From contig NZ_FWWY01000001.1 in assembly GCF_900176145.1 (NCBI RefSeq), positions 3,267,011 through 3,331,010 on the forward strand: DNA of 64,000 bases. The letters are read 5' to 3'. Every line of letters starts with the position of its first letter. The stretch's first letter is position 1. Position numbers and translations under genes: made by a program. This stretch comes from Sulfobacillus thermosulfidooxidans DSM 9293 (GTDB taxonomy: Bacteria > Bacillota > Sulfobacillia > Sulfobacillales > Sulfobacillaceae). The notes under the pieces are model-generated. The model did not search any database. It worked only from the letters and a program-made list of their open reading frames with translations, and had not been told where the DNA came from. Shown one piece after another: positions 1 to 8,047 of the stretch.

Positions 1-1080
1 TCCGGAACACTCATTGAGGGGATTGAACGGTGGAATCAACGCAAAAAATACCTTACCGAAGAGGACGTCATGGTTCGGGCTCGGGAAGCGATTCGTTGGC
101 ATATTGCCCACGGTGTTCTTTATATCCGTTCCCACGTGGATGTTTCAGATGATTCCCTCACCGCCTTAAGAGCCTTGTTGCGGCTTCGCCAAGAGCTGCC
201 CCCAGGGGTCATTCTTCAACTCGTGGCCTTTCCTCAAGATGGTATATTTTGTCGTCCTAATGGACCGGAATTAATGGAAGAAGCTCTTAAACTTGGTGCC
301 GACGTCGTCGGCGGCATTCCGCACTACGAATGGACGCGGGAAGACGGTATCAAAGATATTCAATTAGCGTTTGATTTAGCTGGAAAATATCACCGGTCTA
401 TTGATATTCATTGCGACGAAACCGACGATGATCACTCCCGGTTTCTTGAAACCATGGCGAAACTGACACTGGATAATCAGTGGGCAGGAAGAGTCACAGC
501 GAGTCACACCACCGCTATGGCATCATATAATGAAGCCTATGCCTTTAAACTCATGCGTATGCTCAAAGAGGCAGGCGTTGCGATTATCGCCAATCCGCTC
601 GATAATATCGTCTTACAAGGTCGTTTTGACCAATATCCCAAAAGGCGAGGAATGACCCGGGTTAAGGAATTATTACGGTCGGGGATCTGTGTAGGCGCAG
701 GTCACGATTCTATCGTTGATCCATGGTATCCATGGGGAACCGGAAATCCTCTGTTTGTGGCCAGCATGTTGGCGCATATTGCTCAAATGACGGGCGCCGA
801 CGAGTTAGACGCCGTGTTATCCACCGTTACGACGAATGCGGCTCAAATTATGACGATATCTTCTTACCCGCCAACCTTATCCGTTCACGAAGGGCAACCA
901 GCTAATTTTGTGATCTACCCCGTGGCGGACAAAGTTGATCTCATTCGTCTCATGCCACTGCCAAGATGGGTCGTAGCGGCCGGACAAATCCTTGCCCACA
1001 CCGAACCGCAGACCACACAACTAGCGTGGTCACCCGATCAATTTGAGCCAGTCACCTTTCATTCCCCAAGATTCTTATAG
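1..1080 (+). CDS. codA: Cytosine deaminase, 5'-truncated by the window edge
   Basis: Metal-dependent amidohydrolase converting cytosine to uracil and ammonia in pyrimidine salvage. The frame is open from base 1, so the N-terminus lies outside the window. An internal ATG at 70 is not the true start: the residues before it (SGTLIEGIERW) already match the family. Visible landmarks, in order, are the substrate-loop segment around LQLVAFPQDGI, the IHCDE motif (metal/catalytic His and Glu), ASHTTAM (metal His), the highly conserved LQGRFDxYPKRRG stretch, and GHDS (catalytic Asp). The alignment to E. coli CodA recalled from memory is close to the C-terminus. No partner permease (codB) is visible on this side. 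The next gene is convergent. Confidence 0.93.
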   Translation, partial: SGTLIEGIERWNQRKKYLTEEDVMVRAREAIRWHIAHGVLYIRSHVDVSDDSLTALRALLRLRQELPPGVILQLVAFPQDGIFCRPNGPELMEEALKLGADVVGGIPHYEWTREDGIKDIQLAFDLAGKYHRSIDIHCDETDDDHSRFLETMAKLTLDNQWAGRVTASHTTAMASYNEAYAFKLMRMLKEAGVAIIANPLDNIVLQGRFDQYPKRRGMTRVKELLRSGICVGAGHDSIVDPWYPWGTGNPLFVASMLAHIAQMTGADELDAVLSTVTTNAAQIMTISSYPPTLSVHEGQPANFVIYPVADKVDLIRLMPLPRWVVAAGQILAHTEPQTTQLAWSPDQFEPVTFHSPRFL

Positions 1081-1110
1081 CTCATCAGCAATGCGCAATA
1101 TGTTGTTTTC

Positions 1111-1167
1111 CGCATCAAGATGCCTAGAAAATCCTATCGTGGCATTTTGATGCGGTGCCACGTGGCA
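1111..1167. repeat. Hairpin plus palindrome after codA
   Basis: Bases 1111-1124 and 1141-1154 form a 14-bp inverted repeat with one G-U type mismatch and a 16-nt loop. Bases 1156-1167 (TGCCACGTGGCA) are a perfect 12-bp palindrome. No T-run follows on the plus strand, so this is not a classical terminator. It may stabilise or end the codA message; its role is unknown. Confidence 0.45.
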
Positions 1168-1169
1168 GG

Positions 1170-1208
1170 GCAAAACAAAAAACCGTCTAGTAAATCACTC
1201 TAGACGGT
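1170..1208 (-). terminator. Rho-independent terminator of the DUF2892 gene
   Basis: Bases 1182-1190 and 1200-1208 (ACCGTCTAG / CTAGACGGT) form a perfect 9-bp stem with a 9-nt loop. On the minus strand the stem is followed by TTTTTGTTTT. It lies 30 bases after the stop of the minus-strand gene ending at 1238. Confidence 0.8.
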
Positions 1209-1237
1209 AACAATGGCACAAAACAATCACATGTTCT

Positions 1238-1444
1238 TCACGGTTTGCGAATGGGACAAGTCCTGATGCCAACTAAGCGATACAATCCACAAAATCCCGT
1301 AACACCTGTCACGATGGCCACGACCGCTAACACACCAAAAATCCATTCGCCCACACTGCCCCCGGTTTTGTTAAACGCTAAAATGGCGAATATCACACCG
1401 AAAACCACACGCAAAATCCGATCGGTTCGTCCCTCATTAATCAT
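1238..1444 (-). CDS. Small DUF2892 (YgaP-like) inner membrane protein
   Basis: A 68-residue protein with two hydrophobic helices (about residues 11-26 and 32-55). It begins with the NEGRxDRILR segment typical of DUF2892, the membrane domain found alone or fused to rhodanese in YgaP. The start is ATG at 1444, preceded by GGGAGG at a good distance. DUF2892 proteins are often found with sulfur-transfer genes, which fits the persulfide-related operon 2.5 kb away, but no function is proven. It is monocistronic with its own promoter, tandem palindromes and terminator. Confidence 0.8.
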   Translation of the reverse strand: MINEGRTDRILRVVFGVIFAILAFNKTGGSVGEWIFGVLAVVAIVTGVTGFCGLYRLVGIRTCPIRKP

Positions 1445-1474
1445 GATGTTAACCCTCCCTGGTTTGTTGTTAGT

Positions 1475-1533
1475 AGTTATTTTAATAACTCCGCTGTTAA
1501 TTTAACAGTATTCTCCATGACGTCACTTGTCAA
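1475..1533 (-). promoter_or_regulatory. Promoter with two adjacent palindromic operators for DUF2892
   Basis: On the minus strand TTGACA (1533-1528) is followed after 17 bases by TACTGT (1510-1505). Two perfect palindromes sit at and just downstream of the -10: CTGTTAATTTAACAG (1494-1508) and AGTTATTTTAATAACT (1475-1490). Both contain GTTA/TAAC half-sites, and their centres are about 18.5 bp apart. This is the arrangement expected for a repressor covering the start of transcription; the regulator is not identified. Confidence 0.55.
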
Positions 1534-1663
1534 TGGGTTATCCTCAGGTTTTTGTTCAAAAACTCTGATGTCTTTGCACCGTCTTTATCCGGCGTCCAAG
1601 GGGGCATAAATCGTGATACCATGTAGATAGTGCATCATATCAAAATCAAATGGGAGGATATCT

Positions 1664-2002
1664 ATGTCGCAACAAAAACCCGTAATCGACAACCAAATCT
1701 CCATCACTCCCGACATGTTAAGCCAATTAGAAGTCTTTATTACACAGCCCGATCGCCGGACCAGTGATATTTTTGCCGAACGCAATTTTCCTCTTGATCA
1801 TCATCTTAATCTTCACTGGATTATTAGGCATGATATTTTTGAGGGCGTCGTTATGCATCTCAGCCTGATTGATACGGAAGAATACCGGCACATAGCGGGG
1901 TTTGATAAATCCATTACCACCGCCCACGACATCGAAGGGGAGTATGTTCTCCAAAATTCCTCAGCCTTATACCGTCTTCATGTTTACCAGTCCTCTCATT
2001 GA
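1664..2002 (+). CDS. Hypothetical protein, 112 aa
   Basis: I do not recognise this protein. It starts at ATG 1664 behind a clear GGGAGG 8 bases upstream, which favours it over the overlapping minus-strand reading frame. It is acidic, rich in Asp, His and Ile, has no membrane segment, signal peptide or cysteine, and looks like a small soluble cytoplasmic protein with mixed alpha/beta character. It stands alone between convergent and co-directional neighbours. The stop codon lies at the edge of a 10-bp tandem duplication (2001-2020). Confidence 0.6.
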   Translation: MSQQKPVIDNQISITPDMLSQLEVFITQPDRRTSDIFAERNFPLDHHLNLHWIIRHDIFEGVVMHLSLIDTEEYRHIAGFDKSITTAHDIEGEYVLQNSSALYRLHVYQSSH

Positions 2003-2020
2003 TCCAACGAGATCCAACGA
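2001..2020. repeat. 10-bp tandem duplication
   Basis: GATCCAACGA occurs twice in direct succession, the first copy overlapping the stop codon of the preceding gene. It looks like a simple slippage duplication. Confidence 0.6.
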
Positions 2021-2341
2021 GAGAAACCTTGAGACCATCCAGACCTCGGCACCAGAGGAGTCCTTAGCCTAGTTTAAACAGTTAAAAGGACTGATGCGCA
2101 CACTCAGTTAAACCCCATCATCTGATCCAGTAAAGGTTTCAATTCATGAAATTTCTTAGAACAAGTTTAAGAGACATTCATCAAGACCTGTCACAATGAA
2201 GAAATCGCTTAATGTTTATTGATTGAATCCCATCACGATGAAAATAAGGGAAGAGTAACTGTCGAGAAATAACTCTTGTGTTATCAAGTTTATGGACAAG
2301 CAGAAGGTGAACGCATTTTCCAAAAACTACATAACGGGTAT
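2021..2341. other. Gene-free AT-rich stretch upstream of the transglutaminase gene
   Basis: No convincing reading frame, RNA gene or repeat was seen. A reading frame open from 2276 only extends the downstream gene artificially: it lacks a ribosome binding site and is crossed by the likely -10 element at 2342. Confidence 0.5.
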
Positions 2342-2347
2342 TATAAT
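2342..2347 (+). promoter_or_regulatory. Likely -10 element (TATAAT)
   Basis: A consensus TATAAT lies 31 bases before the GTG start at 2378. No good -35 hexamer is present at 16-18 bp, so an activator or alternative recognition is possible. Confidence 0.4.
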
Positions 2348-2377
2348 ACGTATGTCAATTATTGGGGAGGCGAGATC

Positions 2378-3562
2378 GTGAAACGGAGCCGGCTAGCAAC
2401 GGGAGCTTTAGTCTTGGTGTTTTCCGGAGTCATTACGCTCACGCCACATGCGTATGCCGCCAACCAAACCGTAAGTATTTCCTCCCCCGATGCCGTCACC
2501 TCTTTACCGGCCCATTATGTTTTTACCCAAACCATTACCCTGACCAATACCGAAAACGCATCCGCCTATGATGTCAAGGCGAACATTGTTTTACTCCCCC
2601 CTGAAACCAGTTATTCCCAGGTTTCCCTCACGGGAGAAAGCATCAAACCGGTGGCGGTCCACCATGATCAATACGGGAATTTAATTGGGACATTTGTTTG
2701 GAGTACATTAGCTCCCCATCAAACGGTCACCTTAACATTGCATTATGCTGATACATCCTATGATGTCAGTTACAAACTTCCCAAAGTTTATCCTACATAC
2801 AACATCCACAGCGTGGTCTATCAAACATACACCAATCCTCAACTCGAAGCGCAGGAGGTCAACACCGATTCCCCTGTCTTAGAACATATTGTCGCCCAGG
2901 TGATTCGACCCGGTGAAAACCCTGAGCAAGAAGCCCATGCGCTTTTTGAGTGGATTGTGAAAAACATTCGGTATAACTATACGCTGCAAGCCTCCGGAAG
3001 TGCCGTCGCGACGGCAGAAAGTCATTTAGGCATCTGTAGCGACATTGCCGATCTTTATGTGGGCTTATTACGAACAGCCCACATTCCTGCGCGCTTTGTG
3101 GGAGGATATGTGACTAATAATGGTAGTGGACAAGGCGGATTTCATCAATGGACGGAATTTTATCTGCCATCTGTGGGTTGGGTTGTGGCCGATCCAACTT
3201 GGGGAGCCTATGGATATTTTGCCGCATTACAAGACAATTGGCATATCGCCTTGTATGATGGCATCCGTAAGGACATCGTGATTCATTGGTCCTATTCACC
3301 CCAATTATTGTCTGCTCAAGACGCTTCACACCAAATCCGGATTCATTATCAATATCATTTTTATGCTTCGGCACAACAAGCGGCCGCGCCTTCGGAACAA
3401 GCACCGCCCATTGTGCATCCTCAAAGTGCCAGTGCGAGTGTGTCCCATGATCCGCCTGCTACGGCCCCCACGCGTCAGCAAAACCCATCTCTGTGGCAAC
3501 AAGTAACGCGCTGGCTCGATCACACGGCCACATTACTTGTCCATTGGCTCGGCCATTTGTAG
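2378..3562 (+). CDS. Secreted transglutaminase-like (papain-fold) protein
   Basis: A predicted extracytoplasmic protein of 394 aa. The GTG start at 2378 is chosen because GGGGAGG precedes it and it yields a classic signal peptide (basic VKRSR, hydrophobic core, AYA cleavage site near residue 28). A beta-rich N-terminal domain of about 150 residues precedes a transglutaminase-like core with the expected triad: Cys in HLGICSD, His in HQWTEFY and Asp in VVADPTWG. The Pro/Ala/Gln-rich tail ends in a short amphipathic or hydrophobic helix (WLDHTATLLVHWLGHL) that could contact the membrane. Such proteins act as proteases, cross-linkers or amidases at the cell surface; the substrate here is unknown. 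Confidence 0.82.
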   Translation: MKRSRLATGALVLVFSGVITLTPHAYAANQTVSISSPDAVTSLPAHYVFTQTITLTNTENASAYDVKANIVLLPPETSYSQVSLTGESIKPVAVHHDQYGNLIGTFVWSTLAPHQTVTLTLHYADTSYDVSYKLPKVYPTYNIHSVVYQTYTNPQLEAQEVNTDSPVLEHIVAQVIRPGENPEQEAHALFEWIVKNIRYNYTLQASGSAVATAESHLGICSDIADLYVGLLRTAHIPARFVGGYVTNNGSGQGGFHQWTEFYLPSVGWVVADPTWGAYGYFAALQDNWHIALYDGIRKDIVIHWSYSPQLLSAQDASHQIRIHYQYHFYASAQQAAAPSEQAPPIVHPQSASASVSHDPPATAPTRQQNPSLWQQVTRWLDHTATLLVHWLGHL

Positions 3563-3598
3563 GGGCATCACATGGAAAAACCTCATAAGAACATGCCA

Positions 3599-3645
3599 AA
3601 ACACGCTGCCCAATCCTGGAACGGAAGCCGGGCAGCGTGTTTTAT
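3599..3645. terminator. Bidirectional terminator between convergent genes
   Basis: Bases 3600-3611 and 3630-3641 form a perfect 12-bp stem (AACACGCTGCCC / GGGCAGCGTGTT) with TTTT on the plus side and TTTTGG on the minus side. It serves the transglutaminase gene and the DsrE operon. Confidence 0.85.
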
Positions 3646-3657
3646 ATCCTTCACGAT

Positions 3658-4002
3658 TTAAAAACTGAGAATTGCATATCCTTCCCGAGCCCAACGGGAA
3701 AAGGTTTGATTGGCCATGAGCAATGCGATATCCAGCGCCCGAGCCGCATCTTCCACCTGGTACGATTTCACGAGGTTCGTACATGCCTCTAAGAGAATCC
3801 CCCTCTGCCGCAGCTCCTGCATCATCTGACGGACATCATCAGGAGCCGAAGCTAAAAGGGCTGTTGATTCTGCAAAGAAAAAGACTTCTAGATTGTCCGG
3901 ACGTTCGGCTTCTGGCAATTCTGCAGTATGTAGAGCGAGAGACAAGGCCACCCGAACACGCTGGGGAGTATCCGATGCAATCATAATGCCTAATTTTCCC
4001 AT
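3658..4002 (-). CDS. DsrE-family protein
   Basis: A 114-residue cytoplasmic protein of the DsrE/DsrF-like fold. It opens with GKLGIMIASDTPQRVRVAL and contains the family's VFFFAESTALL strand-helix and the RGILLEACTNLVKSY segment, whose Cys is the position used for sulfane-sulfur transfer in related proteins. The start is ATG 4002 behind AAGGAGAGAGG; an upstream TTG at 4026 is less likely. It is the last gene of a three-gene minus-strand operon with an MFS carrier and a persulfide-dioxygenase-like hydrolase. The setting suggests sulfur relay or detoxification, by inference. Confidence 0.75.
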   Translation of the reverse strand: MGKLGIMIASDTPQRVRVALSLALHTAELPEAERPDNLEVFFFAESTALLASAPDDVRQMMQELRQRGILLEACTNLVKSYQVEDAARALDIALLMANQTFSRWAREGYAILSF

Positions 4003-4037
4003 ATTACCTCTCTCCTTATTTTTCAAATCTCACATTT

Positions 4038-5288
4038 TTACCCAATTTTCTGGTGTTGATGCACCACTAACCGAGGCAAAGTTTCTGGTAATCGCCACCA
4101 ACTTAAGATGGTCGTCATCAATAATAATATCCCCACGACCAAAATGGTCATATGAAGCGAACTCGCTGTACTAATAGCCCCGAGTAGCAGAGCAGCCACA
4201 GCATAACCTCCGTCCCGCCAAAGCCGGAACACACCGGTGATGCCACCCCGGTGAGCGGGCGGTGCAATATCAGACACAGCCGATGACAAATTGGGATAAA
4301 GCAGTGCGGTCCCGAGCCCTCCCAAACCCGCACTTAAAACCCACAGTCCCACATGGTGAAAGAGATATAGTCCTAACACGCCGATGGCATTCAAAGTCAA
4401 TCCCATCAGGATGGGCTTCCGCCGGCCAATATGATCAGATAGAAGTCCCGTACCAAATTGTGCTAATCCCCATGTGCCTGCGTAAACCCCTGCCACCAGT
4501 CCAATTTGAGGCAAACTTACATGTTCACTAGCCAAATACAGGGGCATAATCCCCCACATCAAGGTATCAGACCACTTATTAATTTGGCCATCTAAAGACA
4601 ATGTCGATAATCCGGGATTTTTCCACGTTGTCTCGGCAAAAGCATCTTTCAAATCGAGGGGTGATAGGCTTTTGGCGTGGGAACTCTGCGTATGTTCTAA
4701 TAATGCAAACTCCCGCGTCTCTCGTAGTAAGGTTATCGTCGATAATAGACCTAACAGCGCAACCACTTCGGCCAATACAAAGGGAATAGGCCGTAATCCA
4801 AATTTTGCTGCTAACAAGGCCGTGACCCAGCCGCTTGCAGCCAAGCCCAAATACCCGGCTCCTTCATCAATACCCACCGCTAAACCCCGTCCTTGGGGCC
4901 CGACTAAATCGATTTTTCCTACACTAGTCATTGTCCATGCCAATCCTTGATTAAGGCCTAACAAAATGTTCGCTCCAATTACCCAATTCCAATTGGGAGC
5001 AAATGCCAACAACACGGGCACAGGCAAGCCGATAATCCATCCCCACATTAAGACCTTTTTACGGCCCACCCGATCTGACCAATGCCCTGCAAACAAATTC
5101 ACAATCGCCTTACTTAAACCAAAGGTTGCGATAAAGCTCAAAATCAACATGCCATTAGTCAAATGGAATGTGTCTTCGGCCATCACAGGTACGATGGTGC
5201 GTTCACTTCCCAGCAAGGCGCCCACAAAAACAACAAGCAAGACCAAAAGAAAAAATTGTGTACGGTTGGCTTTAATCCCCAATTTCAT
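4038..5288 (-). CDS. MFS transporter in the sulfur operon
   Basis: Major facilitator of 416 aa with about 12 predicted membrane helices. The MFS signature between helices 2 and 3 reads GHWSDRVGRKKVL, and its echo in the second half reads GLLSDHIGRRKPIL. The start codon overlaps the stop of the upstream metallo-hydrolase by 4 bases (ATGA), so the two are translationally coupled. Substrate cannot be read from sequence. Co-transcription with persulfide and DsrE-type genes suggests export of a sulfur compound, or of another compound handled under the same ArsR control. Confidence 0.85.
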   Translation of the reverse strand: MKLGIKANRTQFFLLVLLVVFVGALLGSERTIVPVMAEDTFHLTNGMLILSFIATFGLSKAIVNLFAGHWSDRVGRKKVLMWGWIIGLPVPVLLAFAPNWNWVIGANILLGLNQGLAWTMTSVGKIDLVGPQGRGLAVGIDEGAGYLGLAASGWVTALLAAKFGLRPIPFVLAEVVALLGLLSTITLLRETREFALLEHTQSSHAKSLSPLDLKDAFAETTWKNPGLSTLSLDGQINKWSDTLMWGIMPLYLASEHVSLPQIGLVAGVYAGTWGLAQFGTGLLSDHIGRRKPILMGLTLNAIGVLGLYLFHHVGLWVLSAGLGGLGTALLYPNLSSAVSDIAPPAHRGGITGVFRLWRDGGYAVAALLLGAISTASSLHMTILVVGILLLMTTILSWWRLPETLPRLVVHQHQKIG

Positions 5289-6103
5289 GAGGACATACCA
5301 TCCTTAATTACCACATTTACCTCGGCTGCCCTGGTCAGATCAGAACTCCGAGCCAAATCCCAATATTCCCGGGGATCCGCATTGCCTCGGTTGATTTCGC
5401 GAATTAAATGAAATTGCCTAGGTTTGGGCGGGAGATTTTGTAGAAGAAATTGTTCAAGATCCTTCGCGTCCAGATACCGAAAAGCCGGATTTGTCTCCCG
5501 TTCATATCCTAAAGTACTATGAGGTTTGCCGGAGAGCCCCCGTCCGCAGACAGATCCTGCATAAGCTCCTGGCCAAACTTCAATATAATCAGGCAACATA
5601 TTGAGCCGGTCATGAAGCGTCTCGTACATCGATTGAGCCGATTCTTGAGGGGCAAGGTCGGGACGGCCCACATCACCCACCATGAGACTATGTCCTGTTA
5701 ACAAAAACCACGGCATATGGGGATTGCGGCTGCGATCTGTTCCCAATAGCGCGATATGTTCTGGGGTATGTCCGGGAGTGTGCACCACACGCAAAGCCAC
5801 GTTCCCGACTTCCAAGATGTCGCCGTCTTTAACACGATCAACCGGATACACGAAAGGAGCTAACTCGTGGGCAACCAAATGCGCATTCGTTTCTGCACAT
5901 AACCGCCTGGCTCCAGAAATATGGTCGGCATGAATATGGGTATCCAGTACTAAGGTAATTTTTAAGCCGAATTGCTCAGCATCTTGAAGATACGGTGAAA
6001 TATCCCATGCCGGATCAATAACGGCCGCCACACCTTTTCCCGGACAGGCTAGAAAGTACGAAGCTTGAGACTGGTCTCCCCACAGATGTTGGCGAAAAAT
6101 CAT
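5285..6103 (-). CDS. Metallo-beta-lactamase-fold hydrolase, persulfide dioxygenase-like
   Basis: A 272-residue MBL-fold enzyme. The metal motif THIHADH (about residues 55-61), HTPGHTPEH (about 110-118) and the later VGDVGRPDL aspartate match the ETHE1/Blh persulfide dioxygenase branch, in which a single iron oxidises glutathione or low-molecular-weight persulfide to sulfite. It differs from glyoxalase II in the VGDVGRPDL block. It is the first gene of an operon with an MFS carrier and a DsrE protein, divergent from an ArsR-type regulator; BigR/SqrR-controlled blh operons have a comparable architecture. The start at ATG 6103 has no strong ribosome binding site, so the exact start is moderately certain. 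Confidence 0.8.
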   Translation of the reverse strand: MIFRQHLWGDQSQASYFLACPGKGVAAVIDPAWDISPYLQDAEQFGLKITLVLDTHIHADHISGARRLCAETNAHLVAHELAPFVYPVDRVKDGDILEVGNVALRVVHTPGHTPEHIALLGTDRSRNPHMPWFLLTGHSLMVGDVGRPDLAPQESAQSMYETLHDRLNMLPDYIEVWPGAYAGSVCGRGLSGKPHSTLGYERETNPAFRYLDAKDLEQFLLQNLPPKPRQFHLIREINRGNADPREYWDLARSSDLTRAAEVNVVIKDGMSS

Positions 6104-6135
6104 GACCTATTCCCCCATTCATATATCAATCTATG

Positions 6136-6170
6136 TGGATACACTAATATGATATGTGCTATACTGTCAA
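6136..6170. promoter_or_regulatory. Overlapping divergent promoters of the persulfide operon and arsR-like gene
   Basis: On the minus strand TTGACA (6170-6165) is followed after 18 bases by TAGTGT (6146-6141). On the plus strand TGGATA (6136-6141) is followed after 18 bases by TATACT (6160-6165). The two promoters occupy the same DNA, so one regulator bound here could control both. An imperfect ATATCA/TGATAT dyad (about 6120-6157) is a candidate ArsR operator. Confidence 0.5.
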
Positions 6171-6230
6171 TAGCGTGTTACCATAAGTCATCAAATAAAA
6201 ATTTCGGGAACTAGAAGGGATTTATGACGA

Positions 6231-6578
6231 ATGACCGAACCGAGTCACCGAGCCTCTATTATCCAATCATCCATTTCGTTTGATCGAGCACTCAAAGTTT
6301 TGAGTGACCCGACGCGCCTTGAAATTATGCGCTTATTAGGGAATTCGGGTGAATTGTGTTGCCGCACCGTTCCGATGGACAGCGATCATCAAGAAGTAGG
6401 GCTGTGTGTACAAGACTTGGTGACGCATATGAAATTACCTCAATCGACTGTGTCCCATCATCTCGGCATGTTGCGCAACGTTGGGCTTGTCACGACCTAT
6501 AAAGATGGGGCGTGCGTCTATTATATTCGTAATGATCAGGCCTTAAACGCCATTAAATCCGAATTGAATAAGTTATAA
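6231..6578 (+). CDS. ArsR/SmtB-family repressor with extra cysteines
   Basis: A winged-helix repressor of 115 aa. The helix-turn-helix reads LVTHMKLPQSTVSHHLGMLRNVGLV, followed by the beta wing DGACVYYIRND. Cysteines occur as a CC pair before an insertion (GELCCRT), in GLCVQDL at the start of the recognition region, and in the wing. The classical ELCVCDL metal site of ArsR is altered to GLCVQDL, so redox or persulfide sensing, as in SqrR/BigR, is possible but not shown. It is divergent from the persulfide-dioxygenase-like operon, which it presumably controls. GAAGGG lies rather far (11 nt) from the ATG. Confidence 0.82.
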   Translation: MTEPSHRASIIQSSISFDRALKVLSDPTRLEIMRLLGNSGELCCRTVPMDSDHQEVGLCVQDLVTHMKLPQSTVSHHLGMLRNVGLVTTYKDGACVYYIRNDQALNAIKSELNKL

Positions 6579-6611
6579 GACTGCTAAAACAATGGTTGGA
6601 TCAAGCATACT

Positions 6612-7865
6612 TTATGTTAAAGGGGATTTCGATAAGCCACGTGTGGGGTCATATTGACCCATCACGCGCGGAAAGATTACAATGTATCCCAGTTGTAGAG
6701 CTGATGCAAGCACAAACGGCCAATCAAGAGAACCCATACCCATTAGCCATCCGCCAATCGCGGGACCAATGGACGCTGGCACCGTCCATGACACGGCATT
6801 TAAACTCGACGCAAATCCCCGTCGTTTATCGCGAACCAGGCTGACACTAAAAGCTTGCCGTGTCCCCATCGAACCCCGGTTTACCACCGAACGGAGAATA
6901 TAAAGAATGGCAGCAGGAAGAAATGATGGCATAAAGGCCATAGAAATGAGCGCGATAACACCGATGAACCGGGGCCATACAATGGATCCCATGAGCCCTA
7001 TACGCTGCGAAACTTTTCCTATAGCCAACGAAGACAGACCTGTCAATAGGAACGTGAGTCCATAGACCGGTCCAATAGCCTTCGGACCGACGCCAAAGCG
7101 CACAGAAAACCAGTAGGGCAACAATGGCGCAATCAGGCCCACACCTAAAGAATTTATTGTGTTAACCAAGGCCAATAATGATAGCGCCTTATTCTCCTGG
7201 TGTCTTAGAGTTGTTTCATCGATGCTCGACACATTTTCGGCTACGGGTTCGGTGGCCTGGGGTTTTGGCTCGGGAGTCCACCAGATTTGAACGGCGTTGA
7301 TGACTCCGATGACAATGGTCAACCAAAACAATGGATCGAAACGGACAACAGGTTGAGTTCCGGTCAAAAACCCCGGTAACACGCCTGCTAAAAATGACCC
7401 GATTGCCATCCCCCAAAAGGTTAAAGCCGCATTCACACTAAATAATGATCCACGTCTAAGAGGCGGAATCACACTCGCCAACCATGCCTGTTCTGCCGGT
7501 GCAAACGGTCCCGAAGATCCATTGGCTCCCCGTCCAAAAGCAAAGAAAATGGCTACCACAATTAATACGATACGGAGATGGGTAAAGACAATCAACAACG
7601 TTCCTAGGACCAGCCCCGCTTCGTAAAATAACAAGAAAGGTTTCCGCCCATACTGGTCACTAATTAATCCAACCACAATACTTAAAAGAGCACCGGTGAG
7701 ACCACTGGCCATTAATAATAAGCCTATAGCGGCTGCTGACCAATGCATCGCGTGCAGATAGAGAACAAAATCGACAGCCAAGGCTCCTTGAGAAACACTT
7801 CGCAAAAACCTAATTGTCATTAATGACCGTGCCACCAAAGGAATATCTCGCCACCACGTAGTCAT
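6612..7865 (-). CDS. MFS transporter
   Basis: Major facilitator of 417 aa with about 12 membrane helices. The MFS loop motif between helices 2 and 3 is GLISDQYGRKPFL. The central cytoplasmic loop carries a charged, Glu-rich stretch (about residues 200-225). The start is ATG 7865, with GAAGG 8 bases upstream; a GTG at 7874 abuts the ribosome binding site and is unlikely. It is convergent with the arsR-like gene. The family resembles drug or metabolite exporters; substrate unknown. Confidence 0.82.
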   Translation of the reverse strand: MTTWWRDIPLVARSLMTIRFLRSVSQGALAVDFVLYLHAMHWSAAAIGLLLMASGLTGALLSIVVGLISDQYGRKPFLLFYEAGLVLGTLLIVFTHLRIVLIVVAIFFAFGRGANGSSGPFAPAEQAWLASVIPPLRRGSLFSVNAALTFWGMAIGSFLAGVLPGFLTGTQPVVRFDPLFWLTIVIGVINAVQIWWTPEPKPQATEPVAENVSSIDETTLRHQENKALSLLALVNTINSLGVGLIAPLLPYWFSVRFGVGPKAIGPVYGLTFLLTGLSSLAIGKVSQRIGLMGSIVWPRFIGVIALISMAFMPSFLPAAILYILRSVVNRGSMGTRQAFSVSLVRDKRRGFASSLNAVSWTVPASIGPAIGGWLMGMGSLDWPFVLASALQLGYIVIFPRVMGQYDPTRGLSKSPLT

Positions 7866-8047
7866 CCGCTTCACCTTCTTTATCCCAGTGTAGCGAGAGG
7901 CGCGCGAATACTCAACGTGCTTCCCATTGCAGGAAATAAGAGGAATCAGTACACTGGGAAAAAAGAGGTACGCCCAATTCTCGTATGATCAATTCCGCAG
8001 GAGTATTGTGCTGGAGATTGGGATTATTTTGGCAAGGAGGTCAACCG

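Noticed and set aside
1585-1785. 66-codon minus-strand open frame
   Set aside because: It overlaps the plus-strand gene at 1664, which has a clear ribosome binding site. The minus frame has none and no recognisable content.
2021-2275. Possible CRISPR or repeat array
   Set aside because: Only one 10-bp tandem duplication is present; there are no regularly spaced repeats and no cas genes.
5285-6103. Glyoxalase II assignment for the MBL hydrolase
   Set aside because: The VGDVGRPDL block and the sulfur-gene context fit the persulfide dioxygenase branch better.
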